Assembly (NCBI GenBank): GCA_033809515.1
Contig: JAPXLN010000014.1
Coordinates: 1-44,752, forward strand
Direction: 5' to 3'
Length of the DNA: 44,752 bases
Origin: JAPXLN01 sp033809515
GTDB taxonomy: Bacteria > Bacillota > Sulfobacillia > Fermentithermobacillales > Fermentithermobacillaceae
In this document: piece after piece, positions 7,256 to 16,208 of the stretch
Layout: each line of letters begins with the position of its first letter
Position numbering within the stretch: the stretch's first letter is position 1
Position numbers and translations under genes: made by a program
The notes under the pieces: generated by a model
The model's input: the letters and a program-made list of their open reading frames with translations, nothing else
The model's database searches: none
Told to the model about the DNA's origin: nothing

Positions 7256-8083
7256 TTATGTCCTGGTTTGCACCAGGTTCCCTGACTCGTATTGCTTGAG
7301 TCCTGAGTTGAACACATAGTTAGCTGCAGCAAGGAAAAACGTGGAGGCGCCTATGAGCCCGAGAAAGAACAACGGATCGAACTCTCGGACGACCTTCACG
7401 GGGACCGAGTTGATAAACCCGGCGGGTATCAGGGTAAAGAGCACGATCTTAACCGCTCCGTGGAAAATCACGGAAGGGTATGTGGAGAAGTGGATCAAGG
7501 AGTTGAAGACTTGCCCTGCCAGATTCTCGGAATTGCCGATATAAAAGGCCAGGGAGCCTGTTAAGACAGCGAAACCTGTGAAGATGGCGGCCACCAAAAC
7601 CCCTGACGCCATGAACAGCAAAAGCGCCTGGAAAGACGGCCTTACCAGCAGGACGAAAGCCAGCGGGCCGAACAACACATCGCCCAGAGCTGATACGTCA
7701 GCTCTGCTGCAAATCGCATGAAGGAGGACGTTCTTCGGGTAGCTCAGGTAGAAGTCCAGGTTTCCTGATGAGATGATCCTCGCCAGATTCAGGGCGTTGC
7801 CGAAGATTCCTGTGGCAAATCCATACCCCAGCCCGCAGACTGCCCACAGTGTGATCACATCATCCCTGGTCCATCCTTGTACAACAGGGAAGCGGGTGAA
7901 ATACATAATCCAAAAGCAGAGCCACATGAAGTCATTCATAACCATGCCCCACACACGGGTGACAAAAGCTGCCCGGTACTCCATCTCCATGGCCATATTG
8001 ACCTTCATGTATTCCCACACAAAAGAAGCATATCTCGATACGATGGAGCCGGGGGAAGTTCGCCTTTTACCCTCCTTGGACAT
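7256..8083 (-). CDS. ABC-2 family exporter permease (COG3694-like)
   Basis: This 275-residue protein has six hydrophobic segments, as in the second permease of COG4586/4587/3694 exporters. It is the last gene of a three-gene unit and its start overlaps the preceding permease gene by 17 bp. Together with that permease it should form the transmembrane channel of an ATP-driven exporter. Related systems have been linked to drug, viologen or lipid export, but no substrate can be assigned here. The recognisable N-terminal region runs SFVWEYMKVNMAMEMEYRA. The exact start is less certain because no strong ribosome site lies before ATG 8083. Confidence 0.88.
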   Translation of the reverse strand: MSKEGKRRTSPGSIVSRYASFVWEYMKVNMAMEMEYRAAFVTRVWGMVMNDFMWLCFWIMYFTRFPVVQGWTRDDVITLWAVCGLGYGFATGIFGNALNLARIISSGNLDFYLSYPKNVLLHAICSRADVSALGDVLFGPLAFVLLVRPSFQALLLFMASGVLVAAIFTGFAVLTGSLAFYIGNSENLAGQVFNSLIHFSTYPSVIFHGAVKIVLFTLIPAGFINSVPVKVVREFDPLFFLGLIGASTFFLAAANYVFNSGLKQYESGNLVQTRT

Positions 8084-8867
8084 TGACTCGTTTCACCCCC
8101 GTTCGAAAAATCGCCGTGACCGCCAGGGCGATCACCGACAACCACACAACTTGCTTCCCGAGCAGGGCAGCCCATTGCCCCGGGGAAAAGGAGATGAACG
8201 TGCGCACCGGCCCGTAGACAATGAGACTAGTAGGGAGCAGTTGAGCTACTCGCCTCACCGCATCAGGAAGAAGATCCAATGGGATCATCATCCCGCCCAG
8301 AACCATGACAATCCGCGTGTAAAGAAACCTGAAAGCCCAGGTATCTTCAACCCAAAACGCTGTCAGTCCTATGCCAAACTGAACACCGAAGTCTATGGCG
8401 AAGCCGGCTATCACACACAGCAGGCCCCCTACAGCAGACAAGGGGGAGAACATCGGCGGGCCCACAAGAGCCCAGGTTACCGAGCCTGCAATGATCAGGT
8501 TGAGCACAAACCGGAAGGTCGCCTCCCCCAGGTACCCCGCGCAGTGAAACAGAGCGTAGTTATAGGGCTTGCTCAGGCTGTATGCAAGGGAACCCGACTT
8601 GACTTCCTCATCGATAGACCTGCCCACCGCCGGCATTCCCATGACCATACTCTCGGCCAGAGCCAAATACCATATTATCTGCCTCATTGTGAATCCTGAG
8701 ATGTCAGCGGTACCCTCCCAGGAGTAGGTGGCCTGCCAGAGCTGGGCAAACACATACATGATGATTACAAGGAACAGCTGCCTGAATACCACATCGTAGG
8801 CGTAGGCAAGTTTCGAGAGCAAAGTGACCTTGAACACTTCCATGTACTTGGCCGTCTTCTTTAGCAT
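8067..8867 (-). CDS. ABC-2 family exporter permease (COG4587-like)
   Basis: The 266-residue integral membrane protein has about six helices and the family N-terminus KYMEVFKVTLLSKLAYAYDV. I chose the ATG at 8867, which follows GGAGGAGGGG by about eight bases and lies directly after the stop of the ATPase gene; a longer frame would overlap that gene by over 80 bp. It pairs with the 7256-8083 permease. The cytoplasmic motif around DEEVKSGSLAYSLSKPYNY is typical of this group, in which the loop contacts the ATPase. Confidence 0.9.
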   Translation of the reverse strand: MLKKTAKYMEVFKVTLLSKLAYAYDVVFRQLFLVIIMYVFAQLWQATYSWEGTADISGFTMRQIIWYLALAESMVMGMPAVGRSIDEEVKSGSLAYSLSKPYNYALFHCAGYLGEATFRFVLNLIIAGSVTWALVGPPMFSPLSAVGGLLCVIAGFAIDFGVQFGIGLTAFWVEDTWAFRFLYTRIVMVLGGMMIPLDLLPDAVRRVAQLLPTSLIVYGPVRTFISFSPGQWAALLGKQVVWLSVIALAVTAIFRTGVKRVNVQGG

Positions 8868-8868
8868 C

Positions 8869-9852
8869 CTAGGTCCCCTCCTCCTTGGCAGTGAATATGG
8901 CTGCGATAATGTCTTCCAGGGGAGGGTCAGATATGGATATGTCCTGGACTTCACGTTCGCCCAAAATGGCCGAGATGACCTGGTCGATGCCGGCCACTTT
9001 GGTATCGACTTCCAGTTTCAATCCTGTTCCTTTGGATTTGAGGAGTTTTACGCCGGCCATACTGAACTCCAAAGGGGTCGTCAGCCTTAGATCAATGATT
9101 TTTTTCCTCAAATAGCGGTACTTAAGATTTTTTATCCGATCATCCAGCACTATTTGTCCGTGGTTGACTATAATGACCCTCTCGGCCAGATGCTCAATGT
9201 CGCCAACGTCGTGGGAAGTCAGGAATATGGTGGTATCTTCCTGGTCATTCCACTGTTTCAGAATTTGGCGCACGTTCTGGCGAGCTACCACGTCCAGTCC
9301 GATGGTTGGCTCGTCCAGGAAGATAACTTCAGGTCTGTGCAGAAGCGATGCGGCGATTTCGCAGCGCATTCTTTGCCCGAGAGAGAGCTTCCTGACAGGA
9401 ATCCTCATCAGGTCGCTGATCTGAAATGAATCAACCAGGAAGTCCCGGCGTTTTGCCTGTTCAGCCGGGTCCATCTCATATATCCTGCCAAGCAGGTTGA
9501 AGGTGTCAGCCGGAGGCAGGTGATACCACAGCTGGGATTTCTGGCCGAACACAGAACCTATCCTGTACGCAAGCTGCTCACGGTGCTTCCACGGGGTCAA
9601 CCCAAGAACAGTGGCTTCCCCGCCGGTGGGGTGCAATATGCCGGTGAGCATTTTGATGGTTGTGGATTTGCCGGCGCCGTTAGGTCCGATAAACGCAACT
9701 ACCTCGCCGCGCTCTACCTGGAGGTCAATGCCTCTGACCGCATGAACGTCCAGGTTTGTCGGGCGAAAGATTGCCTGCATTGAACCTTTGAACCCGGGCT
9801 CCTTGATCTTAGTGGTAAACGTCTTGGCGAGGGCCTCGGTTGTGATGACCAA
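8869..9852 (-). CDS. ABC exporter ATP-binding protein (COG4586-like)
   Basis: This is a 327-residue ATPase with Walker A (GPNGAGKSTT), a Q-loop (FGQKSQLWYHLPP, characteristic of COG4586), the signature LSLGQRMRCE, Walker B (VIFLDEPT) and the H-loop (TSHD). The extra C-terminal domain of about 80 residues is also usual for this group. A TTG at 9852 sits eight bases after GAGGGG, which fits better than GTG 9861, where the site would touch the start codon. It powers the two permeases encoded downstream. A near-consensus sigma-A promoter lies just upstream. Confidence 0.92.
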   Translation of the reverse strand: MVITTEALAKTFTTKIKEPGFKGSMQAIFRPTNLDVHAVRGIDLQVERGEVVAFIGPNGAGKSTTIKMLTGILHPTGGEATVLGLTPWKHREQLAYRIGSVFGQKSQLWYHLPPADTFNLLGRIYEMDPAEQAKRRDFLVDSFQISDLMRIPVRKLSLGQRMRCEIAASLLHRPEVIFLDEPTIGLDVVARQNVRQILKQWNDQEDTTIFLTSHDVGDIEHLAERVIIVNHGQIVLDDRIKNLKYRYLRKKIIDLRLTTPLEFSMAGVKLLKSKGTGLKLEVDTKVAGIDQVISAILGEREVQDISISDPPLEDIIAAIFTAKEEGT

Positions 9853-9878
9853 CGGGATCACCCCTCAGGCTTTTTCCT

Positions 9879-9907
9879 ACTATACGTGCGATTCCACGCG
9901 CCGTCAA
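9879..9907 (-). promoter_or_regulatory. Sigma-A promoter of the ABC-2 exporter operon
   Basis: On the minus strand TTGACG (9907-9902) and TATAGT (9884-9879) are separated by exactly 17 bp. Both hexamers are close to TTGACA and TATAAT. Transcription would start about 20 bp before the ATPase ribosome site. Confidence 0.8.
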
Positions 9908-9927
9908 TCAGGCTGGGTTGAAAAGCG

Positions 9928-9955
9928 TTGAAAAGAGGATTCGGAGCCCTATAGA
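9928..9955 (+). promoter_or_regulatory. Possible sigma-A promoter of the acetyltransferase gene
   Basis: TTGAAA (9928-9933) and TATAGA (9950-9955) are 16 bp apart, pointing away from the exporter operon. The start would lie about 78 bp before the acetyltransferase ATG. The match is moderate. Confidence 0.45.
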
Positions 9956-10040
9956 GTAGAAATAATGGTGGATGTTCAGGTTCTCAGACAGCCCGGGAGT
10001 ACTGCAACACGGCCCGGCGCCGCGATTTTGGGAGGGCATC

Positions 10041-10628
10041 ATGGAAATAAGAAAATATGCAAAGTACGACGAAGCCGGTTGGATAAGGTGCCGGGTTCTC
10101 TCGTTCCTGGATACTGCGTATTTTGATAATGTGCTGCAAAGCAAGGAGTACTACGGTAACCCCTCAATAGAACTGATTGCCAAAGAGGACGACATGGTGG
10201 TTGGATTGCTTGACATTGAGTGCGACACAGACGAGGTGCGAGTTTGCTCCAAACGCCCTGGAGCAGGCGGCATGATATGGCATGTAGCAGTACACCCTGA
10301 TTACAGAAACCGGGGAATCGGTTCTGTGCTCCTCGGTAGGGGTATTGAGTTGTGCAAAGGGCTTGGAATTGAAAGGCTCGAGGCCTGGACGAGAGATGAT
10401 ACGTGGGTGAACAGGTGGTACGAAAACAGAGGGTTTAGCCTTATAGACACCTATTTGCATGTCTTCCTGGATGGAGGCAGAGAGTTTAGCGATGCCATCG
10501 AGACCAAGATTCCAGGTCTCATGTTTGCCCAGGGATTCGCCCATTATGTCGGGGATGAGCCAGGCAGGATACAAGAGATGTTCCGCAGGGTACACAAGTG
10601 CAATCTCTACGAGCTTAGGATCACCTAG
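10041..10628 (+). CDS. GNAT family N-acetyltransferase
   Basis: The 195-residue protein has the GNAT acetyl-CoA fold. The central motif A reads IWHVAVHPDYRNRGIGSVLL, containing the R-x-x-G-x-G/A pyrophosphate loop (RNRGIG), followed by LGIERLEAWTRDDTWVNRWYENRGF, the usual motif B. I chose ATG 10041, which follows GGGAGG by five bases, over the longer frame from 9972. The C-terminal 60 residues are not typical of minimal GNAT domains. Substrate unknown; it may acetylate a small molecule or a protein N-terminus. It stands alone between divergent and downstream units. Confidence 0.88.
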   Translation: MEIRKYAKYDEAGWIRCRVLSFLDTAYFDNVLQSKEYYGNPSIELIAKEDDMVVGLLDIECDTDEVRVCSKRPGAGGMIWHVAVHPDYRNRGIGSVLLGRGIELCKGLGIERLEAWTRDDTWVNRWYENRGFSLIDTYLHVFLDGGREFSDAIETKIPGLMFAQGFAHYVGDEPGRIQEMFRRVHKCNLYELRIT

Positions 10629-10647
10629 GCCCGGGGATGAGTCGACT

Positions 10648-10710
10648 TCATGGGTGCTTTCGCCGGCCCCATAGATGAGCGAACCGACCCCATGGATGAG
10701 TGCATACCTT
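10648..10710. repeat. 21-bp degenerate tandem repeat before spmA
   Basis: Three consecutive 21-bp units start at 10648, 10669 and 10690. Each begins with a CAT followed by GGGTG, AGATGAG or GGATGAG and then diverges. A trace of an earlier unit (GGGGATGAG) precedes them. The array lies in the gap between the acetyltransferase and spmA genes. Confidence 0.6.
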
Positions 10711-10754
10711 TCCACATAGCTTTTACAAAAGGCTAACGAGGCGGAGGTACCTAC

Positions 10755-11375
10755 ATGAACATGATATTTCTGTTTTTCATTGTGTTCGGGTGTACCGTGG
10801 CATTTCTGACGGGAAACGTCGAGTCTATGATGCTGTCGACTCTGGACGGTGCACGGGGAGCTGTTGAACTGGTCATAGGCCTTACAGGCATGTTTGCGTT
10901 GTGGGTCGGAATCGAAAAGCTTGCTCGAGAGTCAGGGTTGATCGATGCTCTGGCTGTCCTGACCCGGCCTGTTTTGGGGGCCTTGTTCCCGCACCTTAGG
11001 CATGAGGCAGAATCAGGAAGCGGGCAGAAGACGGCAAGAGCAGCTTTGGGCACCATATCTGCGTCGATCGTCTCAAACATACTGGGCCTCAGTTCCTCTA
11101 CTCCGCTGGGTCTGCGGGCTATGTCTGAGATGAAACAGGCTCTTGGCCAGGGCTGTGAAGCAACGGATTCTATGATTACGCTAGTGGTTATCAATGCTGC
11201 AGGTTTCTGCATATTCCCTTCTTCTGTCATTGCTGTGCGCGCTGCCCTGGGCTCCCGAAACCCTGCGATTATTGCCGGCCCGGCGGCGGTTGCCGGACTT
11301 GTGGCGACCGCAGCGGGCTTGACAGTTCACAGATGTCTGTCTTCAAGCAACCGGCGGGAAGGTGGATCCAGATGA
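10755..11375 (+). CDS. spmA: Spore maturation protein A
   Basis: The 206-residue membrane protein carries a nucleoside-recognition (Gate-like) domain and matches SpmA: an N-terminal pair of helices, then LVIGLTGMFALWVGIEKLARESGL, and the conserved SASIVSNILGLSSSTPLGL and VINAAGFCIFPSSVIAVR. In Bacillus, SpmA and SpmB are needed for full dehydration of the spore core. GGAGGT lies six bases before the ATG. The stop overlaps the start of spmB (ATGA), so the two are translated together. It is one of the clear signs that the organism forms endospores. Confidence 0.95.
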   Translation: MNMIFLFFIVFGCTVAFLTGNVESMMLSTLDGARGAVELVIGLTGMFALWVGIEKLARESGLIDALAVLTRPVLGALFPHLRHEAESGSGQKTARAALGTISASIVSNILGLSSSTPLGLRAMSEMKQALGQGCEATDSMITLVVINAAGFCIFPSSVIAVRAALGSRNPAIIAGPAAVAGLVATAAGLTVHRCLSSSNRREGGSR

Positions 11376-11905
11376 CCTGGCTGGCGCAGATGGGGCTCTA
11401 CTCATTTCCTGTGATTCTCATGGGCGTTCCCCTGTACGCATGGCTAAAGGGCATTCCTGTTTACGAAACTTTCATACAAGGCGCTGAGGAGGGTTTCAAG
11501 CTGGCCGTCGGGGTGCTGCCGTATCTGGTAACCATATTTACGGCCATATCTTGTCTTAGGGGATCGGGAGCACTAGATCTCATGTCAGGCTGGGTCTCCA
11601 AAGTGCTGGGGCCCGCGGGAGTCCCTCCGGACATGCTTCCCCTGATACTCATACGCCCCATCAGCGGGAGCGGAGCTCTTGCCATAACCGGCGAACTCCT
11701 CCGGACCTATGGTCCCGATTCTTCTATGGGCCTCCTTGCTTCCATACTGCAGGGCGCCACCGACACAACGTTCTACGTGGTCACACTGTATTTCGGCTCA
11801 GTGCAGATCAGGAAGACCAGACATGCTCTTTTGGCGTGTCTCATAGGTGACTTTTTTGGGTTCCTCACGGGATTCTACATATGGAAGAGTATGATTATGA
11901 GGTAA
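11372..11905 (+). CDS. spmB: Spore maturation protein B
   Basis: The 177-residue partner of SpmA has the same nucleoside-recognition-type membrane domain. Conserved segments are GVLPYLVTIFTAISCLRGSGALDL, LILIRPISGSGAL and LQGATDTTFYVVTLYFGS, followed by the hydrophobic end DFFGFLTGFYIW. I chose ATG 11372 because it overlaps the spmA stop and follows GGAAGGTGG; a longer frame from 11333 would extend into spmA. It is predicted to act with SpmA in the spore envelope. Confidence 0.95.
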   Translation: MTWLAQMGLYSFPVILMGVPLYAWLKGIPVYETFIQGAEEGFKLAVGVLPYLVTIFTAISCLRGSGALDLMSGWVSKVLGPAGVPPDMLPLILIRPISGSGALAITGELLRTYGPDSSMGLLASILQGATDTTFYVVTLYFGSVQIRKTRHALLACLIGDFFGFLTGFYIWKSMIMR

Positions 11906-12010
11906 GCCGTCGGAAACCCGTCAGGCGGGGTTTCACTGCTCGGGATTTGTCCTATGGAACCCGGAGCCCGTCATTCAGGTCTGTAATGCTGTGGTGAGGG
12001 GGAATCGGAG

Positions 12011-13621
12011 TTGAGAAGATCCATATCCAGGATGCACATAACAACGTTTGCAGCATTGCTGCTGGTCTTTGCTTTGTGTTTGACGGGTTGCTTCAAACCT
12101 GGCGAACCAGGCTCCAAGAAACCGGGGAACGAACCGGGCAAAACTCTTGTACTGGACCCAACACTGGTCAAGGAAGTCCGGATTAGGGGCTGGCAGTGGA
12201 ACGAGAACCCCGGTCAGGCCATATCCTCCGACGGGAAGTACGCCCTTGCTGTATGCCACGACGGTGCTGAGATCAAAGTAGCCGCCTTCCCGTTAGGAGT
12301 CGGAGACGAAAGTCCAGCGGTCCTTGCTTCAGTGGACATGGACTGGGCAGCTAGGAACTACTTTGGTTTCCATGCTCTTGGATGGCTGGATGCAGACAAG
12401 CCCATCTTCATTGCCTCCGGGCCTCAGAACCAAGGACTCAACAAAGGCAAGCAGGGCATTTCGATAATGACCGGCGATGTTTCTGCCGGCAATCTCTCCC
12501 AGGAGTCCGGCCCAAGGGCTCACGAAATCAGCTTCATTGAGTGCCTTGAAGGGGATGTCATTAACGCATCTTACTTTCCGGCAAAGGGAAAGGTCTTCGT
12601 GGTGGTAACCGGAACCATTTGGAGTCTCGATCTCAAAACCAACACCGCAACTGCGCTGGCAGAGAATCTTCCGCCGCACGACGAGCTGTTCTACGCAAGT
12701 CTATCTCCTGACGGTGCGCACTATCTGTATGTGCTGCACCAAGAGGATAAGGCCGGAGTGTTTCTTCTGGATACGTCTACCGGCAAGGAGAAGCTTGTTC
12801 TGCCGCGGGGAGAGACCGTCAGTTTCTACCCTTACTGGTCTCCTGACGGCAAGTACGTAGCTGTGTACACTGCTGCTCGTAAGCCTGGCGGTACCGGTAC
12901 AGACTGGGACAGCTATCAGGTGTATCCAGGGCAGGACAGTCCTCAACCTGTGGCGGACAAGATCACCGTATTTGATGTTAAGGGAAATCTGGTGCGCCAG
13001 GTGTCCCTCGAAGATAAGGTAGTTGGAATGCTCAGGTGGTCCCGGGACTCTAAGTCGTTGGCGTTTCAGTCTGCGCCTGTTCCTGCGGAGCCCGACTACG
13101 GGAACGGGAATTGGAGTGTTCCGGAAGTGAGATATGACGGCCTGTGGACGGCCGGCGTTGAGGCAAGCGCCCCTACGTCAAAACTGGCAGACCTTCCTGT
13201 CGCCTCAGGTAACGAGCAGCGATGGGTGTACCCTCTGGCTTTCGATGCTCAGAGCAGCGGCGTCTTCTATCAAGTAGGCGGTGATAATGATTGGTCTGTG
13301 TGGTATGCAGCAGGCGCTGCCACACCGGGTAGGCAGGTTCCTGAAGCGTCTCCTGTCAAGGTAGCTGACGGCATATGGCAGTTCTCCTATGAGCAGCCTG
13401 TTTACGGGGATTACGTGGCTACTGTAATAAGTGATCAGTGTAACATGAGCTTGTGGCTTATGAAAAAGGGTGATTCCAAAAGCATATCTCAGTGGAGAAG
13501 CATTACGGCGGTTTTGCTTGCTTACAACGAGGACAGCCTTCTTATATTTCGTCTAGAAGAAGATGGTCCAGGCTGTATCTCGGTCTATTCAATGTACAAG
13601 GAGACCTCTTCCGGCCAGTGA
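12011..13621 (+). CDS. Lipoprotein with TolB/WD40-like propeller repeats
   Basis: The 536-residue protein starts with a lipoprotein signal (residues 1-26, lipobox LTGC, Cys27), followed by a Pro/Gly/Lys-rich spacer (KPGEPGSKKPGNEPGK) that looks like a degenerate repeat. The body carries beta-propeller motifs typical of TolB or WD40-like proteins: SPDGAHYLYVL, SPDGKYVAVYTA, SRDSKSLAFQS. It should be anchored to the outer face of the membrane. No enzyme residues are evident, so it may bind a ligand or protein. The start is TTG after GAGGGGG. It is not clearly co-transcribed with its neighbours. Confidence 0.8.
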   Translation: MRRSISRMHITTFAALLLVFALCLTGCFKPGEPGSKKPGNEPGKTLVLDPTLVKEVRIRGWQWNENPGQAISSDGKYALAVCHDGAEIKVAAFPLGVGDESPAVLASVDMDWAARNYFGFHALGWLDADKPIFIASGPQNQGLNKGKQGISIMTGDVSAGNLSQESGPRAHEISFIECLEGDVINASYFPAKGKVFVVVTGTIWSLDLKTNTATALAENLPPHDELFYASLSPDGAHYLYVLHQEDKAGVFLLDTSTGKEKLVLPRGETVSFYPYWSPDGKYVAVYTAARKPGGTGTDWDSYQVYPGQDSPQPVADKITVFDVKGNLVRQVSLEDKVVGMLRWSRDSKSLAFQSAPVPAEPDYGNGNWSVPEVRYDGLWTAGVEASAPTSKLADLPVASGNEQRWVYPLAFDAQSSGVFYQVGGDNDWSVWYAAGAATPGRQVPEASPVKVADGIWQFSYEQPVYGDYVATVISDQCNMSLWLMKKGDSKSISQWRSITAVLLAYNEDSLLIFRLEEDGPGCISVYSMYKETSSGQ

Positions 13622-13741
13622 CATGCTCCCGGCGCGCCAGGAGCATGCCCGGGACTATGTCTTTATGCGGATTGTTTGTCTTTGCCATGCAGGAAGGTTA
13701 TCATGATAATAATTCCTATTACTACAGAGGAGGCATGCTCC

Positions 13742-14200
13742 GTGAGTGTCGAGGAAAGACTGAGATCCTTGGGCGTAGTCATTCCATCTCCGGCGAAACC
13801 TGTAGCTGCATACGTTCCTGCGGTTGTGGCAGGCAACTGGGTGTACATATCAGGCCAGCTGCCGTTCAGAGACGGCAAACTTGAGAAAACGGGCAAAGTA
13901 GGAAAAGACCTGACTACGGAAGAGGCCTATGCTGAGGCGAGGCAAAGTGCCATAAACTGCCTGGCAGCTCTCAAAGATGCAGTAGGCGATCTAGACAAGG
14001 TGGCACGAATCGTAAAGGTTACAGGCTTTGTGGCTGTGGCCGAAGGATACACTGACCCTCCTAAAGTGGTAAACGGCGCTTCGGAGTTCCTGGGTCAGGT
14101 ATTCGGGGATGAAGGCAAGCATGCAAGGTCTGCCGTCGGTGTGGCAGAGCTGCCTATGGGAGCTCCTTGCGAGGTAGAGCTTATCGCCATGCTGAAGTAG
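13742..14200 (+). CDS. RidA family protein (YjgF/UK114)
   Basis: The 152-residue protein belongs to the RidA superfamily, whose best-known members hydrolyse reactive enamine or imine intermediates from amino-acid breakdown. It shows PKPVAAYVPAVVAGNWVYISGQLPFRDGKL at the N-terminus and ARSAVGVAELPMGAPCEVELIAML at the C-terminus. The arginine of ARSAVGV corresponds to the catalytic arginine of active RidA proteins. I chose GTG 13742, which follows AGAGGAGG, because the longer frame begins with residues foreign to the family. Confidence 0.93.
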   Translation: MSVEERLRSLGVVIPSPAKPVAAYVPAVVAGNWVYISGQLPFRDGKLEKTGKVGKDLTTEEAYAEARQSAINCLAALKDAVGDLDKVARIVKVTGFVAVAEGYTDPPKVVNGASEFLGQVFGDEGKHARSAVGVAELPMGAPCEVELIAMLK

Positions 14201-14227
14201 TTCTGAACGCGAATTGAAAGAAAACTC

Positions 14228-15082
14228 ATGGGTACAGGCGAACTAAAAGAGGAACGGTTGTCAAAGTTTATGGCTCGGGCCGGGGTCTCGTCCAGAAGAA
14301 AGGCCGATGAAATGATCTCTCAGGGGCTTGTGAGCGTCAACGGTGAGAGAGCAGTCCTTGGTCAAAGGATCAGGCCTGGCCTCGATGTGGTTACCGTTGG
14401 AGGCCGGCGGATTTTGGATGCAGAGCTACCGGTCCATATCGCTCTGAACAAGCCTGCCGGCTATCTTTCAAGCTGCAGCGATCCCTTTGAAAGACCCACG
14501 GTGCTTGCGCTTCTTGCAGGCGTAGCCCAGAGGGTGTATCCTGCAGGCCGGCTGGACATGGATTCTGAGGGCCTGCTGATTCTCACCAACGATGGCCGTC
14601 TGGCGTACCTTCTTACCCATCCAAAACACGGCATTGTCAAGGAGTATGTGGTTGAAGTTACAAGCATGCATGGTGTAGCCGGTGAGACTGCAGGTCCTGC
14701 AATTCCGTCACCACGCCCGGTGCAGGGCAAAATGCCACATACCGCTAACGCCATATCTTTGTTCTCAGGTATAATCTTGGACGGGAAAAAAGTCGAGGTG
14801 GACTATGCCGAGTTTCTGGGCAGGCCTGTCAAGACCGGTACGAAAGGCGAGGTCTTAACCCTCAAGCTGGGCGTTCACGAGGGTGAGAAGCACCTGGTCA
14901 AACGACTATGCAAGCAAGTAGGTTTTCGAGTAGAGAGATTGACTCGTACGAAGATTGGGCCCCTCACAGTATCCGGGATCGCCAGTGGGAAATGGCGTTA
15001 TCTAACCGAGAACGAAGTGCGGTCCCTGTATTTGGAGGCGCAAAGAGGCGGGGAAGGGGATGGGTATGTCGCAGAATCCTAA
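14228..15082 (+). CDS. Pseudouridine synthase, RsuA/RluB family
   Basis: The 284-residue protein has an N-terminal S4 RNA-binding domain (about residues 9-55, RLSKFMARAGVSSRRKADEM) and the RsuA/RluB catalytic domain. The catalytic aspartate is D110 in GRLDMDSEGLLILTNDG. It should convert a specific uridine in rRNA to pseudouridine. An insertion, GVAGETAGPAIPSPRPVQGK (about residues 147-166), is longer than usual at this place. The usual RQVRRM-type motif reads KHLVKRLCKQVG. It overlaps the start of the next gene by 23 bp and so is probably co-transcribed with it. Confidence 0.92.
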   Translation: MGTGELKEERLSKFMARAGVSSRRKADEMISQGLVSVNGERAVLGQRIRPGLDVVTVGGRRILDAELPVHIALNKPAGYLSSCSDPFERPTVLALLAGVAQRVYPAGRLDMDSEGLLILTNDGRLAYLLTHPKHGIVKEYVVEVTSMHGVAGETAGPAIPSPRPVQGKMPHTANAISLFSGIILDGKKVEVDYAEFLGRPVKTGTKGEVLTLKLGVHEGEKHLVKRLCKQVGFRVERLTRTKIGPLTVSGIASGKWRYLTENEVRSLYLEAQRGGEGDGYVAES

Positions 15083-16112
15083 TATCATTTTTAAGACCTC
15101 AGCAGACGTCAAGTCTTTTGATCCAGGAAAGAGGCGCTTGTTCTCAGCAAATCACCAGGACATCATATCCGGGGCCACTGCAGACGTTTATTTTGTTAAC
15201 ACCCAGGAAATACTCGAGCGCGAGGGCAAGGACCGTACCGTAGTCACCGCTGAGATATTTTCTAGCCGCTCGGGGGTTATGGCGGGAACTGTCGAATGCC
15301 TGGCGCTGCTAGAGGGTCAACCCCTTGAGGTCTGGGCTGTTGAAGAGGGGGAAACCTTTGGGGAAAAGGACACCGTCATGAGGATAACGGGTCCTTACTC
15401 TGCCTTTGGCCCTTACGAGACAGCGCTTCTGGGGATTCTGGCAAGCTCGTCAGGGTGGGCGCAAGCTTCCAGAGAATGCAAAGAAGCTGCGCTTGGAGCT
15501 CCTTTTTTCTGTTTTGGTGCCAGACATATCCATCCTGCGGTAGCTCCCGTCATGGAGCGTGCGGCAGTAGTTGGAGGCGCTAACGGTGCCGCATGTATCC
15601 TCGCAGCCAAACTGCTGGGGCAGATGCCTGTGGGGACAATCCCCCATGCCCTGGTGCTTATCATGGGGGATACTGTGAGATCTGCCGTGGCGTACAACAC
15701 CTACATGCCCAAGGAAGCGCCCAGGACCATACTGGTTGATACTTTCCATGATGAAGCTGAGGAAGCCCTGCGTGTTGCCGGGGTGATGGGCAAAGAGCTT
15801 GGAGGCATAAGGCTGGACACTCCGTCTGAAAGAGGTGGCGTAACCACAGATCTGGTTCGGGAAGTACGGGCCCGCCTTGATCTGGCCGGGTTTGGCCATG
15901 TGAAGATATTTGTGTCCGGAGGGCTGACTCCTGAGAAAATGACCCGGTTGGTCTATGCCGGAGCAGATGCTTTCGGCGTAGGAGCTTATATATCAGGAGC
16001 TCGGGCTATCAATATGACCATGGACATTAAGGCCATTGAAGGCAGACCTGTAGCAAAGCGGGGACGAATTCCGGGTCTGATCAACAACCCGAAGCTAAAG
16101 AGGTTTATGTAA
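15060..16112 (+). CDS. Nicotinate phosphoribosyltransferase (archaeal/short type)
   Basis: The 350-residue enzyme joins nicotinate to PRPP, giving nicotinate mononucleotide in NAD salvage. Family features include the N-terminal SGATADVYFVNT, the active-site segment FGARHIHPAVAPVMERAA with GGANG, VGTIPHALVLIMGD, and the phosphate-binding VSGGLTPEK and GVGAYIS. The length fits the shorter archaeal and Thermotoga-type enzymes. ATG 15060 lies directly after GGGGAAGGGG; ATG 15066, two codons later, is equally possible and has better spacing. It overlaps the pseudouridine synthase gene. Confidence 0.93.
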   Translation: MGMSQNPNIIFKTSADVKSFDPGKRRLFSANHQDIISGATADVYFVNTQEILEREGKDRTVVTAEIFSSRSGVMAGTVECLALLEGQPLEVWAVEEGETFGEKDTVMRITGPYSAFGPYETALLGILASSSGWAQASRECKEAALGAPFFCFGARHIHPAVAPVMERAAVVGGANGAACILAAKLLGQMPVGTIPHALVLIMGDTVRSAVAYNTYMPKEAPRTILVDTFHDEAEEALRVAGVMGKELGGIRLDTPSERGGVTTDLVREVRARLDLAGFGHVKIFVSGGLTPEKMTRLVYAGADAFGVGAYISGARAINMTMDIKAIEGRPVAKRGRIPGLINNPKLKRFM

Positions 16113-16208
16113 CTGGTCAGGTGCAGCGGTAAGGAGTATGGCAAGGCGTGGCGGACAGGCGCAGTGGGACGCGAGGCGGCAGGCGTGATGTGCAGGTGCC
16201 AGTCGGTT

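Noticed and set aside
7773..8699. 308-codon plus-strand frame
   Set aside because: It lies opposite the two ABC permease genes, is rich in Arg, His, Pro and Ser, and has no ribosome site; a shadow of the real genes.
11914..11933. Terminator after spmB
   Set aside because: AAACCC and GGGTTT can pair, but the stem is only 6 bp and no T-run follows.
13623..13646. Terminator after the propeller lipoprotein gene
   Set aside because: ATGCTCC and GGAGCAT pair with a GC-rich loop, but there is no T-run; too weak to list.
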